From positions 1 to 8,221 of the forward strand of contig DATLFI010000440.1 in NCBI GenBank assembly GCA_035524895.1: a stretch of DNA of 8,221 bases. The letters run 5' to 3'. A program made the position numbers and the translations under genes. The notes beneath the pieces are model-generated. The model had not been told where the DNA came from and searched no databases. It worked only from the letters and a program-made list of their open reading frames with translations. How positions within the stretch are numbered: position 1 is the first letter of the stretch; each line of letters opens with the position of its first letter. Below, piece after piece: positions 1-7,300 of the stretch. The stretch comes from DATLFI01 sp035524895 (GTDB taxonomy: Bacteria > Acidobacteriota > Thermoanaerobaculia > Multivoradales > Multivoraceae).

Positions 1-101
1 CCGTAACACTGAAGGCCTCCGTTGTCGCAGAATGGGCGACCGGCAGCACCTCGCCCAAGAGAGGCCACGCAATCAGGAGAGCTTGCAACGGCCGCCCACC
101 T

Positions 102-644
102 ATGAACCTTCTCGACTGGCTCGTTCCGACGGTCTCCGTCCTTGGCGCCGTGAGCTCGGGGGTGTTCGCTCTCGCGAGCTTGCTCCTGACTCGGCGCATG
201 CACCGAGCGGAGACCCACCGCGAGATCAGCGTCCTCTACGACCGGCTGATGGAGGTCCGGCTGGCGAACCCGGAGGTGCTGGCCCTGAGCCGTAGATGGA
301 CGCGGGAGGACCTGGACCGGATCTACGACCAACGATCGGCCGAGGACCGCGAGTGGGCGCGCTACTACAGCTACGTGGAGCTCTGCCTGGGCTTCTGCAA
401 CGCCGTCATCTACGCCCGATCTCGCAACCTACTCACTGAAGACGCATACCAGGGGCAGTACGAGCCGCTCGTCAAGCTATTGCTCACCGAGCATCACCCG
501 ATCCTCCGCGATCTCTTGGCAAGGGGAGGGAAGTTCATTTCTGCACAGATTCAGGCGTTCTGGCACGAGTTGGAAAGCGCGGGGTGGAACTGGGAGATCG
601 AGCATGCTGCCCTCACGGACTCAGTGGGGCGTCGCGCCGGCTGA
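102..644 (+). CDS. Small N-terminally membrane-anchored protein of unknown function (DUF4760-like?)
   Basis: The product is 180 residues. Residues about 9-29 are a hydrophobic stretch (PTVSVLGAVSSGVFALASLL) followed by TRRMHR, so one membrane segment with the basic, mainly helical remainder on the cytoplasmic side is likely. The soluble part (about 36-170) is rich in aromatic and acidic residues, with landmarks NPEVLALSRRW, YYSYVELCLGFCNAVIYAR and HHPILRDLL. This layout resembles small bacterial membrane proteins of the DUF4760 type, recalled from family shape only. ATG 102 is the first ordinary start in the frame and gives a clean anchor sequence. The nearest AGGAG (75-79) is 22 bases away, too far for a normal ribosome site. 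The frame is open to the left window edge but the upstream reading does not look like protein. The gene converges on the minus-strand operon, so membership of that system is uncertain. Confidence 0.72.
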   Translation: MNLLDWLVPTVSVLGAVSSGVFALASLLLTRRMHRAETHREISVLYDRLMEVRLANPEVLALSRRWTREDLDRIYDQRSAEDREWARYYSYVELCLGFCNAVIYARSRNLLTEDAYQGQYEPLVKLLLTEHHPILRDLLARGGKFISAQIQAFWHELESAGWNWEIEHAALTDSVGRRAG

Positions 645-650
645 GCGGTT

Positions 651-753
651 CTACTCCAGAGCCAGCTCAGGATCCTGGCCCTTATGCCACCCCGGCCAGC
701 ACGGCGACCGTGTCTTCGGTCCGCAGCTTGCCGGCAAGGGCGGCGGCCGGCGG
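651..753 (-). pseudogene. Frameshifted remnant of a threonine/serine dehydratase 3' end
   Basis: Directly after the TIR gene's stop codon the minus strand continues in the same frame as AAALAGKLRTEDTVAV, then a degenerate LAGVA and a stop (TAA). The intact dehydratase at the right of the window reads AAALTGKLGTEGPVVAV followed by the PLP-site motif SGGN. Shifting frame near base 690 gives GQDPELALE and a stop at 651, resembling the tail after SGGN in this family (often DPEL-like). The reading therefore looks like a dehydratase C-terminus with a mutated SGGN motif and one frameshift. Nucleotides 714-747 match the intact gene at 28 of 34 positions. The similarity starts abruptly at the TIR stop. 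Alternatives are a decayed tandem paralogue or, less likely, chance similarity in GC-rich sequence. Confidence 0.5.
714..747. repeat. Left copy of imperfect direct repeat flanking the operon
   Basis: This 34-base stretch matches 7955-7988 in the same orientation with six mismatches and no gaps by hand alignment. It contains the shared core AGCTTGCCGG (726-735) and the shared 7-base start CTTCGGT. It lies inside the dehydratase-like remnant, so the match may reflect gene homology, an attachment-site duplication, or both. It also holds a perfect 12-base palindrome, CTTGCCGGCAAG (727-738), absent from the right copy. Confidence 0.55.
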
Positions 754-1638
754 TCAGGATTGTCGGGGCATGAGGTGAGCAAACGCTCGGCGGAAGAGGC
801 CCAAGTAGAGGCCTGGTGGGGCGTGCCTTCTCGCTTCTGGAGCGCGAAAATCGACCGGCGCCGGAGCCTGGCCAGGGCCGAACATCTCCACAATCACCGT
901 GATGTCGATGGAGGTTCCGTGTTTCACCCCAGCCGATGTGATGGGCTCGGTGCTTCGAAGGACCGTCCCATCGTACTCGAGGCGATAACCGAAGCTCAAG
1001 CCCACCTTTCCCCCCAGGGCTTCTTGTCGTTCCGGTAAAGCCAGTGCGGTTCGAACTCGTGCTTCGAGTTGCTCCCCGGTGATATCCGGCGGAACCTGAA
1101 GGAAGTGCTTCACTCCCAGGGATCGGTTGAAGACGTATAGATCGAGCGGGGAAGCATGTGTCGTGTGAACCGCCATGTGCTCCGGAGCGGGAAGGACTAC
1201 TATGCCCTCGCGTTGCTCCGCGCGAATTCGAAGCCATAGCCTCGAGAGGCGCTCTACTGCGGAGTCCCAGTCGACGAACGCGTCGAGGCGGAGGCGCGAC
1301 GCGAGGATCGCCGGGGGTGGAGTGTTGTCCAACCGAAGCACGAAAAGGAAGGCGCGGCGCTCCCGTATCTCGCGCTCCAGAGCGGCGCTCCACTCCAGGT
1401 CTACCCACGGCCGGTCCACCGACGAGGCCGAGACCAGGAGGACGAAGTAGTCCGAGTCTGCCAGCGCTTGTGACAGCGCGAGGGGGACGTTCGTGCCCGG
1501 AACAATTGCCTCCGGAGCGAAGAAAACTCGGATGCCCCTGGCCTCCAGGTCCGCAGCGAGCCTTTCGGCCTGGTCTCCATCGTTGCTCGCGTACGAGATG
1601 AAGACTTTGGGCCCCGCTTCGAGAGCAGGCAAGTTCAT
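754..1638 (-). CDS. TIR-domain protein with C-terminal ubiquitin-like (beta-grasp) domain
   Basis: The product is 294 residues from ATG 1638. Residues about 11-140 form a TIR domain: KVFISYASND is box 1, FFAPEAIVPG follows the second strand, and RPWVDLEW carries the WVxxE pattern found at the catalytic glutamate of NAD-cleaving TIRs such as SARM1, pointing to Glu82. NAD or NADP cleavage, or a cyclic-ADP-ribose-like signal, is therefore plausible but inferred. After a linker (about 141-164), residues about 165-252 read as strand-strand-helix-strand with YRLEYDGTVL and AGVKHGTSIDITVIVEM, strongly recalling ubiquitin-like proteins (dGk.L ... GvkdGd.l.l). There is no C-terminal Gly-Gly; a 40-residue tail ends in an Arg- and Leu-rich segment (LYLGLFRRAFAHLMPRQS). 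The start codon overlaps the CHAT gene's stop as ATGA and has GGAG 9 bases upstream. A GTG at 1689 would add 17 residues but lacks a clear ribosome site. Last gene of the operon. Confidence 0.9.
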   Translation of the reverse strand: MNLPALEAGPKVFISYASNDGDQAERLAADLEARGIRVFFAPEAIVPGTNVPLALSQALADSDYFVLLVSASSVDRPWVDLEWSAALEREIRERRAFLFVLRLDNTPPPAILASRLRLDAFVDWDSAVERLSRLWLRIRAEQREGIVVLPAPEHMAVHTTHASPLDLYVFNRSLGVKHFLQVPPDITGEQLEARVRTALALPERQEALGGKVGLSFGYRLEYDGTVLRSTEPITSAGVKHGTSIDITVIVEMFGPGQAPAPVDFRAPEARRHAPPGLYLGLFRRAFAHLMPRQS

Positions 1639-1651
1639 GGCTTGCAGCTCC
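1635..1651 (-). promoter_or_regulatory. Ribosome site and ATGA overlap for the TIR gene
   Basis: On the minus strand GGAG (1651-1648) lies 9 bases before ATG (1638-1636), and the CHAT gene ends with TGA at 1637-1635. The 4-base overlap suggests termination-reinitiation coupling and decides the TIR start in favour of 1638 over the GTG at 1689. Confidence 0.7.
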
Positions 1652-4280
1652 AGCGGCGAGAACCTCGGCGGATCAGACGCCGCACCCACGAGGCTCGAGT
1701 TTGGTATCCGGCGTCACCATAGAGCGACCAGCAAGCCCATCGCGCGGGATGCTCTGGGTGAGGTACGCTGTCGATCAACTGGCCTCCGCCCTTCAGTACG
1801 GCCAGTTGAGCCATCTGTAGAGCTCGGTCGCGAGGCAGATCACCGAGCCGCTGGTGGAAGCAATCGAGAATCACCGAAGCCGGCCTGTCGGCTGCGACCC
1901 ACCGGGCCGCAACGACCGCCGCCGCCCCTGCGGCCAGGCCGGCCCGAACCAACCCGATCCGTTCGTCACTTCCACGGCGTTCGAACATCCCCGACTCGCA
2001 AGCGCCGAGAACCAGCGTGCCGCAGGATTCCAGCGCCAAGTGCGAGAACTCCTGTGCGGTGAGGCGACCTTCTTCGCCGTTCGGTCCGGAGGCGACCTGC
2101 AACCAGGAGCTCGTGGCGTCGTTCGCATCGTGAGACCCGTGGCAGTCGAATCGCACGATGGGGAAGTGGTCGTTAGACAGCCTGCGAGCCAGGTTTTCGG
2201 TCGTGGCCAGCGAGTCGGCGAGCAGCTCGAACCTGTCATTCCAGCGTACCGTGAGGTCGGAGGCCGGTGGTCGAATCGCTAGACCTTTGTCCCCTCGGTT
2301 CCCCCGAGCCCGTTGAGCGAGTGGTCGGAGTGCGGAAAGACACGGCAGGTCCGTCAGAGCCCAACGGGTGACCAGGGGGGCTACTCCACGATCTTCAGCC
2401 ACCGCGGGAAGGGCCACGAACGGGACGAGGCCCAGAGCGTCCCCGGCGACCACCGCTAGCCTCTGGAACCGGCGTGGAAGCTGGGCCAGGGTATTCACGA
2501 CCGAGAGCGCTTCCGCCAAGCGGGCGAGGAGTCGAGGGATGAGGTCCGGTTCCTCTTGCACCAGGGACTCCAGGAGCTCAGGCGACCGCCAGCAGCCCTC
2601 CAGCTCTTCGATCAACTCGAACAACTGATGACGATCGATTGCGGCATTCGCCCAGTGGAGAAACCCATCGCCGAGGAGGACGTGGTGCAAGCGTTTGGGC
2701 GTGGCGTGAAGCATCCACACCGCCTGGTCGCGTGGCAACCGATCGGTCAGGTCCCGCACCCAACGCCAGCAGGCAGGTGGGTCGTGAATCGAGGGTAGAT
2801 TCCGAAGCCGGCCTTCTTCTCCCGGCAATACCGAGGCGAGGATCGCTGCCCCGCGAGCAGCTTCCAGGGCTGCGACGAGACCGGGAACGGAACCGGGTCC
2901 GTTCTTGCCGACCAAGCCTGCCGCTACCTCGATCAGCTCGTCGTGCTCCGTGGCGTGCGTCTCGAGGTAGAGGAGTCGCATGGGGTCGGAACGTTGGCGG
3001 CGAGCGATGAGCTCGTCGGTTTGAGTGGCCCGTTGCCAATACCGACTCGCGGTGAGGAGGTCCCGGCGCAGAGAAGCATGGATGTGCCCCAGAAGCCGTA
3101 TGGTTTCCGTATAGACTTCGGGCAAGGACGCTTCCCATGCTAACCGCTGAGCCCGGAGGAGGTGTCCGATGGCTTGACCGGCGGAGTCGGAGGGGTTGCC
3201 AGCATGGGGATGAGCTCGGAAGCCGCGAGCGACCTCGAGCTCGCCTGCTACCAGGGACCAGAGGGCTGCGGACCGCAAAGGACGGCAATGCGGACGCAGA
3301 CTCAGGAGCTCACGTTCGGCTTCTTCGAGATCCCCGCTCTGGATCCTCGCTCGGATGCGGTGGACAGTTGCGTCGAGGCCCCGTCCGCCGGCATCTACGA
3401 AGCCCTCCGACTGGATACGAGCCACGCGATCCACGGCGGCGAGCGCTTCGAGTGAGTCCGGGGCCGACTCTGCCGCCTCTCGAAGGAGTGGTAGGAGGCG
3501 CTCAACTCGTTGCTCGTCGCCGAGGAGTCGATAAAGGAGGATCAGCTCGTGGAGGAGGGGAAAGCGGAGGGCTGGATCGAGGTCCACGGTCAGCCGAGAG
3601 GCTAGGAGCTCCGTTGCCTCTTCATAGCGCGCGTCCCGGCGCAACGCCCGGGCGAGAAGCAGCACCTGGTGAACCGCCTCGATGGGAGGGGACGCTAGGA
3701 CCTCGTCCACCGCGGCAGAGCTTCCTGCCACCAGCGCCAAGCGCTGACGATCGGCGGCCACGGCGTTCAGACCGGCCGGGTCGCCCAGGGAAGCGAATCC
3801 TTTCTCAGCCGCAGTGAGGAGTTCCTCGGCGGCTTCCGGACCATCCTCGTCCCACGCGACGAGTGCCTTCAGGCGAAGCAGCGGTGGTCTGAGGTGCTCA
3901 GGGAGAGCTTCCTCGGGGGTGAGAGCTTCGGCTCGGACGATGGCCCGTGCACAGCTTCGAGTGTCGCCGAGAGCTGCGTAGGCTTCTCCCCGGAGGAGCT
4001 CGAGCTCCACTTGGCCAAGGAGATCGCCGGAGGCTTCTGCGACCTTCAGGTAGCCTTTTGCCGTCTCCAGCGCTTGAGAGAAGCGCTCGCGAGCCAGTAG
4101 CGCTTCCACGTGCTCGCAACGCAGGACACGCTGGAGCTGGGAGGCTGCGGCCCCGCTGCCTGTATTCTTCGTCGCCTCGACGTACCAGAGACTCGCCGTC
4201 TCCCAATCCTCATCCTCGAGAGCTCGCTGAGCCGCCGCGACGGCTTCAGCCAGAGGCGTGCCTGCTTGGACCTCGATCAC
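1635..4280 (-). CDS. TPR-CHAT protein (caspase/separase-like putative protease)
   Basis: The product is 881 residues. Residues 1-430 are almost all helical with TPR-type pairs, for example LEDEDWETASLWYVEA (21-36), LLRGEAYAALGDTRSCARA (95-113) and RARIQSGDLEEAERELLSL (310-328). A CHAT domain covers about 600-865: DALGLVPFVALP (613-624), the His motif FDCHGS (His714), the Cys motif LVLGACESG (Cys761), then IGLVRAGLAAGAAAVVAARW and PARWACWSLYGD, all usual CHAT landmarks. The His-Cys dyad is intact, so a cysteine protease activated through the TPR region is the family expectation; substrate unknown. The tail (862-881) is Arg- and Trp-rich (TRASWVRRLIRRGSRRW) and could contact membrane or nucleic acid. 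The start is GTG 4280 with AGGAG (4294-4290) 9 bases upstream. It lies 30 bases after the exported-protein gene and overlaps the TIR gene by 4 bases, so a single transcript is likely. TIR is a candidate partner or substrate. Confidence 0.92.
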   Translation of the reverse strand: MIEVQAGTPLAEAVAAAQRALEDEDWETASLWYVEATKNTGSGAAASQLQRVLRCEHVEALLARERFSQALETAKGYLKVAEASGDLLGQVELELLRGEAYAALGDTRSCARAIVRAEALTPEEALPEHLRPPLLRLKALVAWDEDGPEAAEELLTAAEKGFASLGDPAGLNAVAADRQRLALVAGSSAAVDEVLASPPIEAVHQVLLLARALRRDARYEEATELLASRLTVDLDPALRFPLLHELILLYRLLGDEQRVERLLPLLREAAESAPDSLEALAAVDRVARIQSEGFVDAGGRGLDATVHRIRARIQSGDLEEAERELLSLRPHCRPLRSAALWSLVAGELEVARGFRAHPHAGNPSDSAGQAIGHLLRAQRLAWEASLPEVYTETIRLLGHIHASLRRDLLTASRYWQRATQTDELIARRQRSDPMRLLYLETHATEHDELIEVAAGLVGKNGPGSVPGLVAALEAARGAAILASVLPGEEGRLRNLPSIHDPPACWRWVRDLTDRLPRDQAVWMLHATPKRLHHVLLGDGFLHWANAAIDRHQLFELIEELEGCWRSPELLESLVQEEPDLIPRLLARLAEALSVVNTLAQLPRRFQRLAVVAGDALGLVPFVALPAVAEDRGVAPLVTRWALTDLPCLSALRPLAQRARGNRGDKGLAIRPPASDLTVRWNDRFELLADSLATTENLARRLSNDHFPIVRFDCHGSHDANDATSSWLQVASGPNGEEGRLTAQEFSHLALESCGTLVLGACESGMFERRGSDERIGLVRAGLAAGAAAVVAARWVAADRPASVILDCFHQRLGDLPRDRALQMAQLAVLKGGGQLIDSVPHPEHPARWACWSLYGDAGYQTRASWVRRLIRRGSRRWSCKP

Positions 4281-4289
4281 ACTCCAGGT

Positions 4290-4294
4290 CTCCT
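4290..4294 (-). promoter_or_regulatory. Ribosome binding site for the GTG-started CHAT gene
   Basis: The minus strand reads AGGAG here, 9 bases before GTG 4280, within the 30-base gap after the upstream gene. This is the same spacing as for the other two operon genes and supports GTG as the true start. A second GGAG sits only one base before the GTG, too close to serve. Confidence 0.6.
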
Positions 4295-4310
4295 GCTCCG
4301 TGCCCGCGCC

Positions 4311-7300
4311 TCAGTCGGAGCAGCGTTCGAGCCGCTCTTCGTCCTCCTCGCAGTCGCTCGCGGCGTAGACCAACCGCGCTACGTCCAGACCCGCCGCGCG
4401 AACCGAGTCGACCCCGCCACCGCCGGCAAACCACTCTCCGCCGTCCCAGACCAGGATGTCGGGAGGGCTTCCACCACCAGGAGCCTCGGCCATCCTGACC
4501 ACTCGCACACGCCATTCTCGCTGCGGAGCTCCAGCCACGAGATTTGATTCTTCCAGCGTTGCGGCGAAACGTCGCTCAAGATAGAGGGGGGGACCCGGAG
4601 GGCCACGAATGGAATTGGGATTACTCTCGGCGCCATACCTTCGGAGAAAGTCTCCGAGGTCGAGGGCCTCCTGGGCTTGTCCCAGGCTCACGACTCGCGG
4701 GCGTTCTACAATCAAAGCCTGGCCGTCGTCTTGGACCTTCACGAGGAGCTCTCGGGCCGAACCCTCCCCATCGAGGGCTGCGCGCAACCGGGCGTGCCAC
4801 GGGTCTTGGGGGCGGACCAGGGTGAGTTCCCTCCCCTCGACCAAAGCAAGGCTCCCATTGTCCAGCGAAAAGGTTCGCGCGTACCCGTCCTCTATTGCAG
4901 CCCGACGAGCGGCGGCTACTCGGTTCCCCACTGCGGGCTCTAGCATAGCCGCCCCCTCGACCGTTCCGTCAAGACCGAATACAGGGTCGTCGGCCTTCAC
5001 CGTGACACGATCGCGCTCCAGGTAGAGGAGGCCGCGCCGATCCTCGCCGACGAGCCTGGTGGGGAGGACCTCGGCTCCATCGTCCGGACGCCTCGCGACC
5101 GCGAGTCGCACCGGTTTGCCCAAGCCCCCGGGACCGCTCCCACCGCCCGGAGGCGAGGAGAGCCAGCCGCCGGAGCCTCCACCATCCACAGGTGGGATCC
5201 GGGGCGGCCCAGTGAAGCGAGCTCCGAACCATGTGACCGGGGCCCCGCCTTCTCCCGGCGCTCCGAGACGTAGTGCGAGATCCTGACCGGCCTCTGGAAG
5301 TCCCTTTTCGAGGGCAATCCAGCGGCCACCGGAGTCGGAATCGAAGCGCAGAAAAGCTCGCCCGGCTTCTCGATCGAAGAACGTGAGCGAGGCCCCCTCC
5401 GCCTGAGCCGCCGCCTCACCCAGCGGCCGCTGGCGGGCCAGGGCATCCTCGACTGCGGCTAGCCCGCGTCGGGCTCGGCCCAGCACCCCCGGTCGCCAGG
5501 TCACGGTCGCGACTCGAGACTCCGCCTCGACTGTCAAAGCCCCGACCTCCAAGTCTTGGACCACGAGGCGCTGGCGAAGCCGCCCCAGGGAAGCCGAGAT
5601 GTCGAGTCGGAGCCTTCTCGGAGACGATTCGGCCACCCACGCCTTCAGCCGCCCCAGGGGCCAAACTTTCCGGCCCGAAGCCGTCACGTCCACGCGCGCG
5701 GCGTTGGACTCCACAGCACCCAGGGTCCGCCGGATGGTGTCCGTGCCGATGGAGCCCGAGCGTGTGGCTGCGGAGAAATCGGTCGCCTCACGAGTCAAGC
5801 CTCCTCGTGCAACCCGAGCGTTCAGCCGCGGGAGCTGGTCCCGCATCTGAGCGACTCGTTGCAGGCCGGGACCAGAGATGCCGCCGCTCCAAAAGATACC
5901 GCTGGATCCGCAGTCTTCGTAGTTGTCGGACCAGAGGACCAAGAGAGCCTCGGTTTCGAGGCCCTCAGGATTGACCCAGGGGAGATCGTGACTCCAGCGG
6001 AGGTCGGAATTCTGGCTGAGCCAATCCGCGAAGCGGAGATTCCGAAGAGCTTCCGAGGCCGCAGGCACAGGCAGGGCCAGATCGCCCCTGTCCGAGAGCC
6101 AGGAGAGGACGGCTCCCCAGCGCATGAGCTGATCCAAACGGTGGTATTGCGGCTCATAGTCGGCCATGAGCTGGTAATGCTGGTCCCACCACCACATGAT
6201 GCGTCCGAATCTGTAGCTGGGTTCGATCTCCCGATCCGGCGCTTCGGGATCCTCTATGCGGCTGAACAACCGGGTGACCTGGGAGCCCAACTCCACGCGG
6301 TCGGTGTGGGGAGTCATACCCTCCTCCCGGAGCCCGAACCACAGTCGACCACTCTCATCCATTGTTGAGCAGTGGCTCCAGGGTGTCCTGGCGTCCAGGT
6401 CGGAGACGAAGCCTGGCACAGTCCCCGTGGGGGACCCGGTGCCTACCTCCATGGGCCACGCCTTGGCCACGAGGTCGGTGTAGAAAAAGGTCATGCCAGC
6501 CTCAGTGCCTCGGAGGCCACCGTCGTAGCGCGCGTACTGATAGAGGGGTTTGTCGCCGAGGAGAATTCCCACGAACTTGCCGTACTTCGGGTAGTCTGTT
6601 CCGAGCTTCTCGAAGGAGGTGCCGATTTCCTCCGCGATCCGCGCTTGCTTCTCCTCGTCCAAGGCAAATGTCGGATCTTGGGAGGCAGACTCTAAAGCTA
6701 TCTCGAAATCATTCATCAACATCTCATATTCTTCAGTGAAAGCCTCGGCGTCCGGATATCCCGCATCTCGAAGGAGCCGCGCGACCGCCTCCAGGTCTCC
6801 GACCGGCGCCCCTGGGTCGAGCGAGAATCCCGGCTCCGACTCCAGCCCCAGGGCCGCGCGCTCATAACCTTGCTGAAGGATAGCCAAGTCCTCGGCGGTT
6901 ATCTCCCCGCCGGGCGTGCCGGGCCAGGTCCAGCCTGCCGCCCAGAGCTGTGAATCATTGCGGACCCAGACGCGGGAAAGGTGCCGGGTCTCGGCGAGGA
7001 AGGTCTCGAGACCGTCTGGCTGGTCGATCCGTGTCTCTCTGTAACCACGATCCAGGCGAACCTGAGGTGTAGGCTGCGGCTTCTCGGTTCGTAGCGCGAC
7101 CTGGTGCTTCCCGGCGTCGATCCGATATCGGTGGAGCTGGACCTGAGGTTCATCCAGCCCGGAGTCTTTCCTGTGGTCGTCGAGCAGCAATGCGATGGTT
7201 CGAGACTCGTAGGGATCCCGCTCCGGGACAAGGAGATGGAGCAGCCCCCGACTGTCGAATAGGGAACGACCCGGACCCACCTGATTCGTAGTGAGGTCGG

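Noticed and set aside
32..295. Open frame of 87 codons overlapping the start of the small membrane-protein gene
   Set aside because: The translation is rich in Arg, Pro and Gly with no domain character and overlaps a better gene in another frame; typical of GC-rich DNA.
727..738. Perfect palindrome CTTGCCGGCAAG as a bidirectional terminator between convergent genes
   Set aside because: No loop and no T-run on either side; more likely a chance feature of the remnant sequence.
551..1408. Minus-strand open frame of 285 codons overlapping the TIR gene
   Set aside because: Arg/Ser/Pro-rich translation with no motifs, in a shifted frame over clear TIR and ubiquitin-like coding sequence.
1158..2282. 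Several plus-strand open frames antisense to TIR and CHAT
   Set aside because: Low-complexity Arg/Pro/Ser translations opposite strongly recognisable domains; no ribosome sites or motifs seen.
2578..3817. Long open frames on both strands over the TPR region of the CHAT gene
   Set aside because: They are shadows of the TPR coding sequence; translations lack any protein-like pattern.
5556..6368. Plus-strand open frame of 270 codons antisense to the orphan exported protein
   Set aside because: It looks more protein-like than most shadows but mirrors the sense coding sequence, has no recognisable motif, and the opposite strand has a signal sequence and a strong ribosome site.
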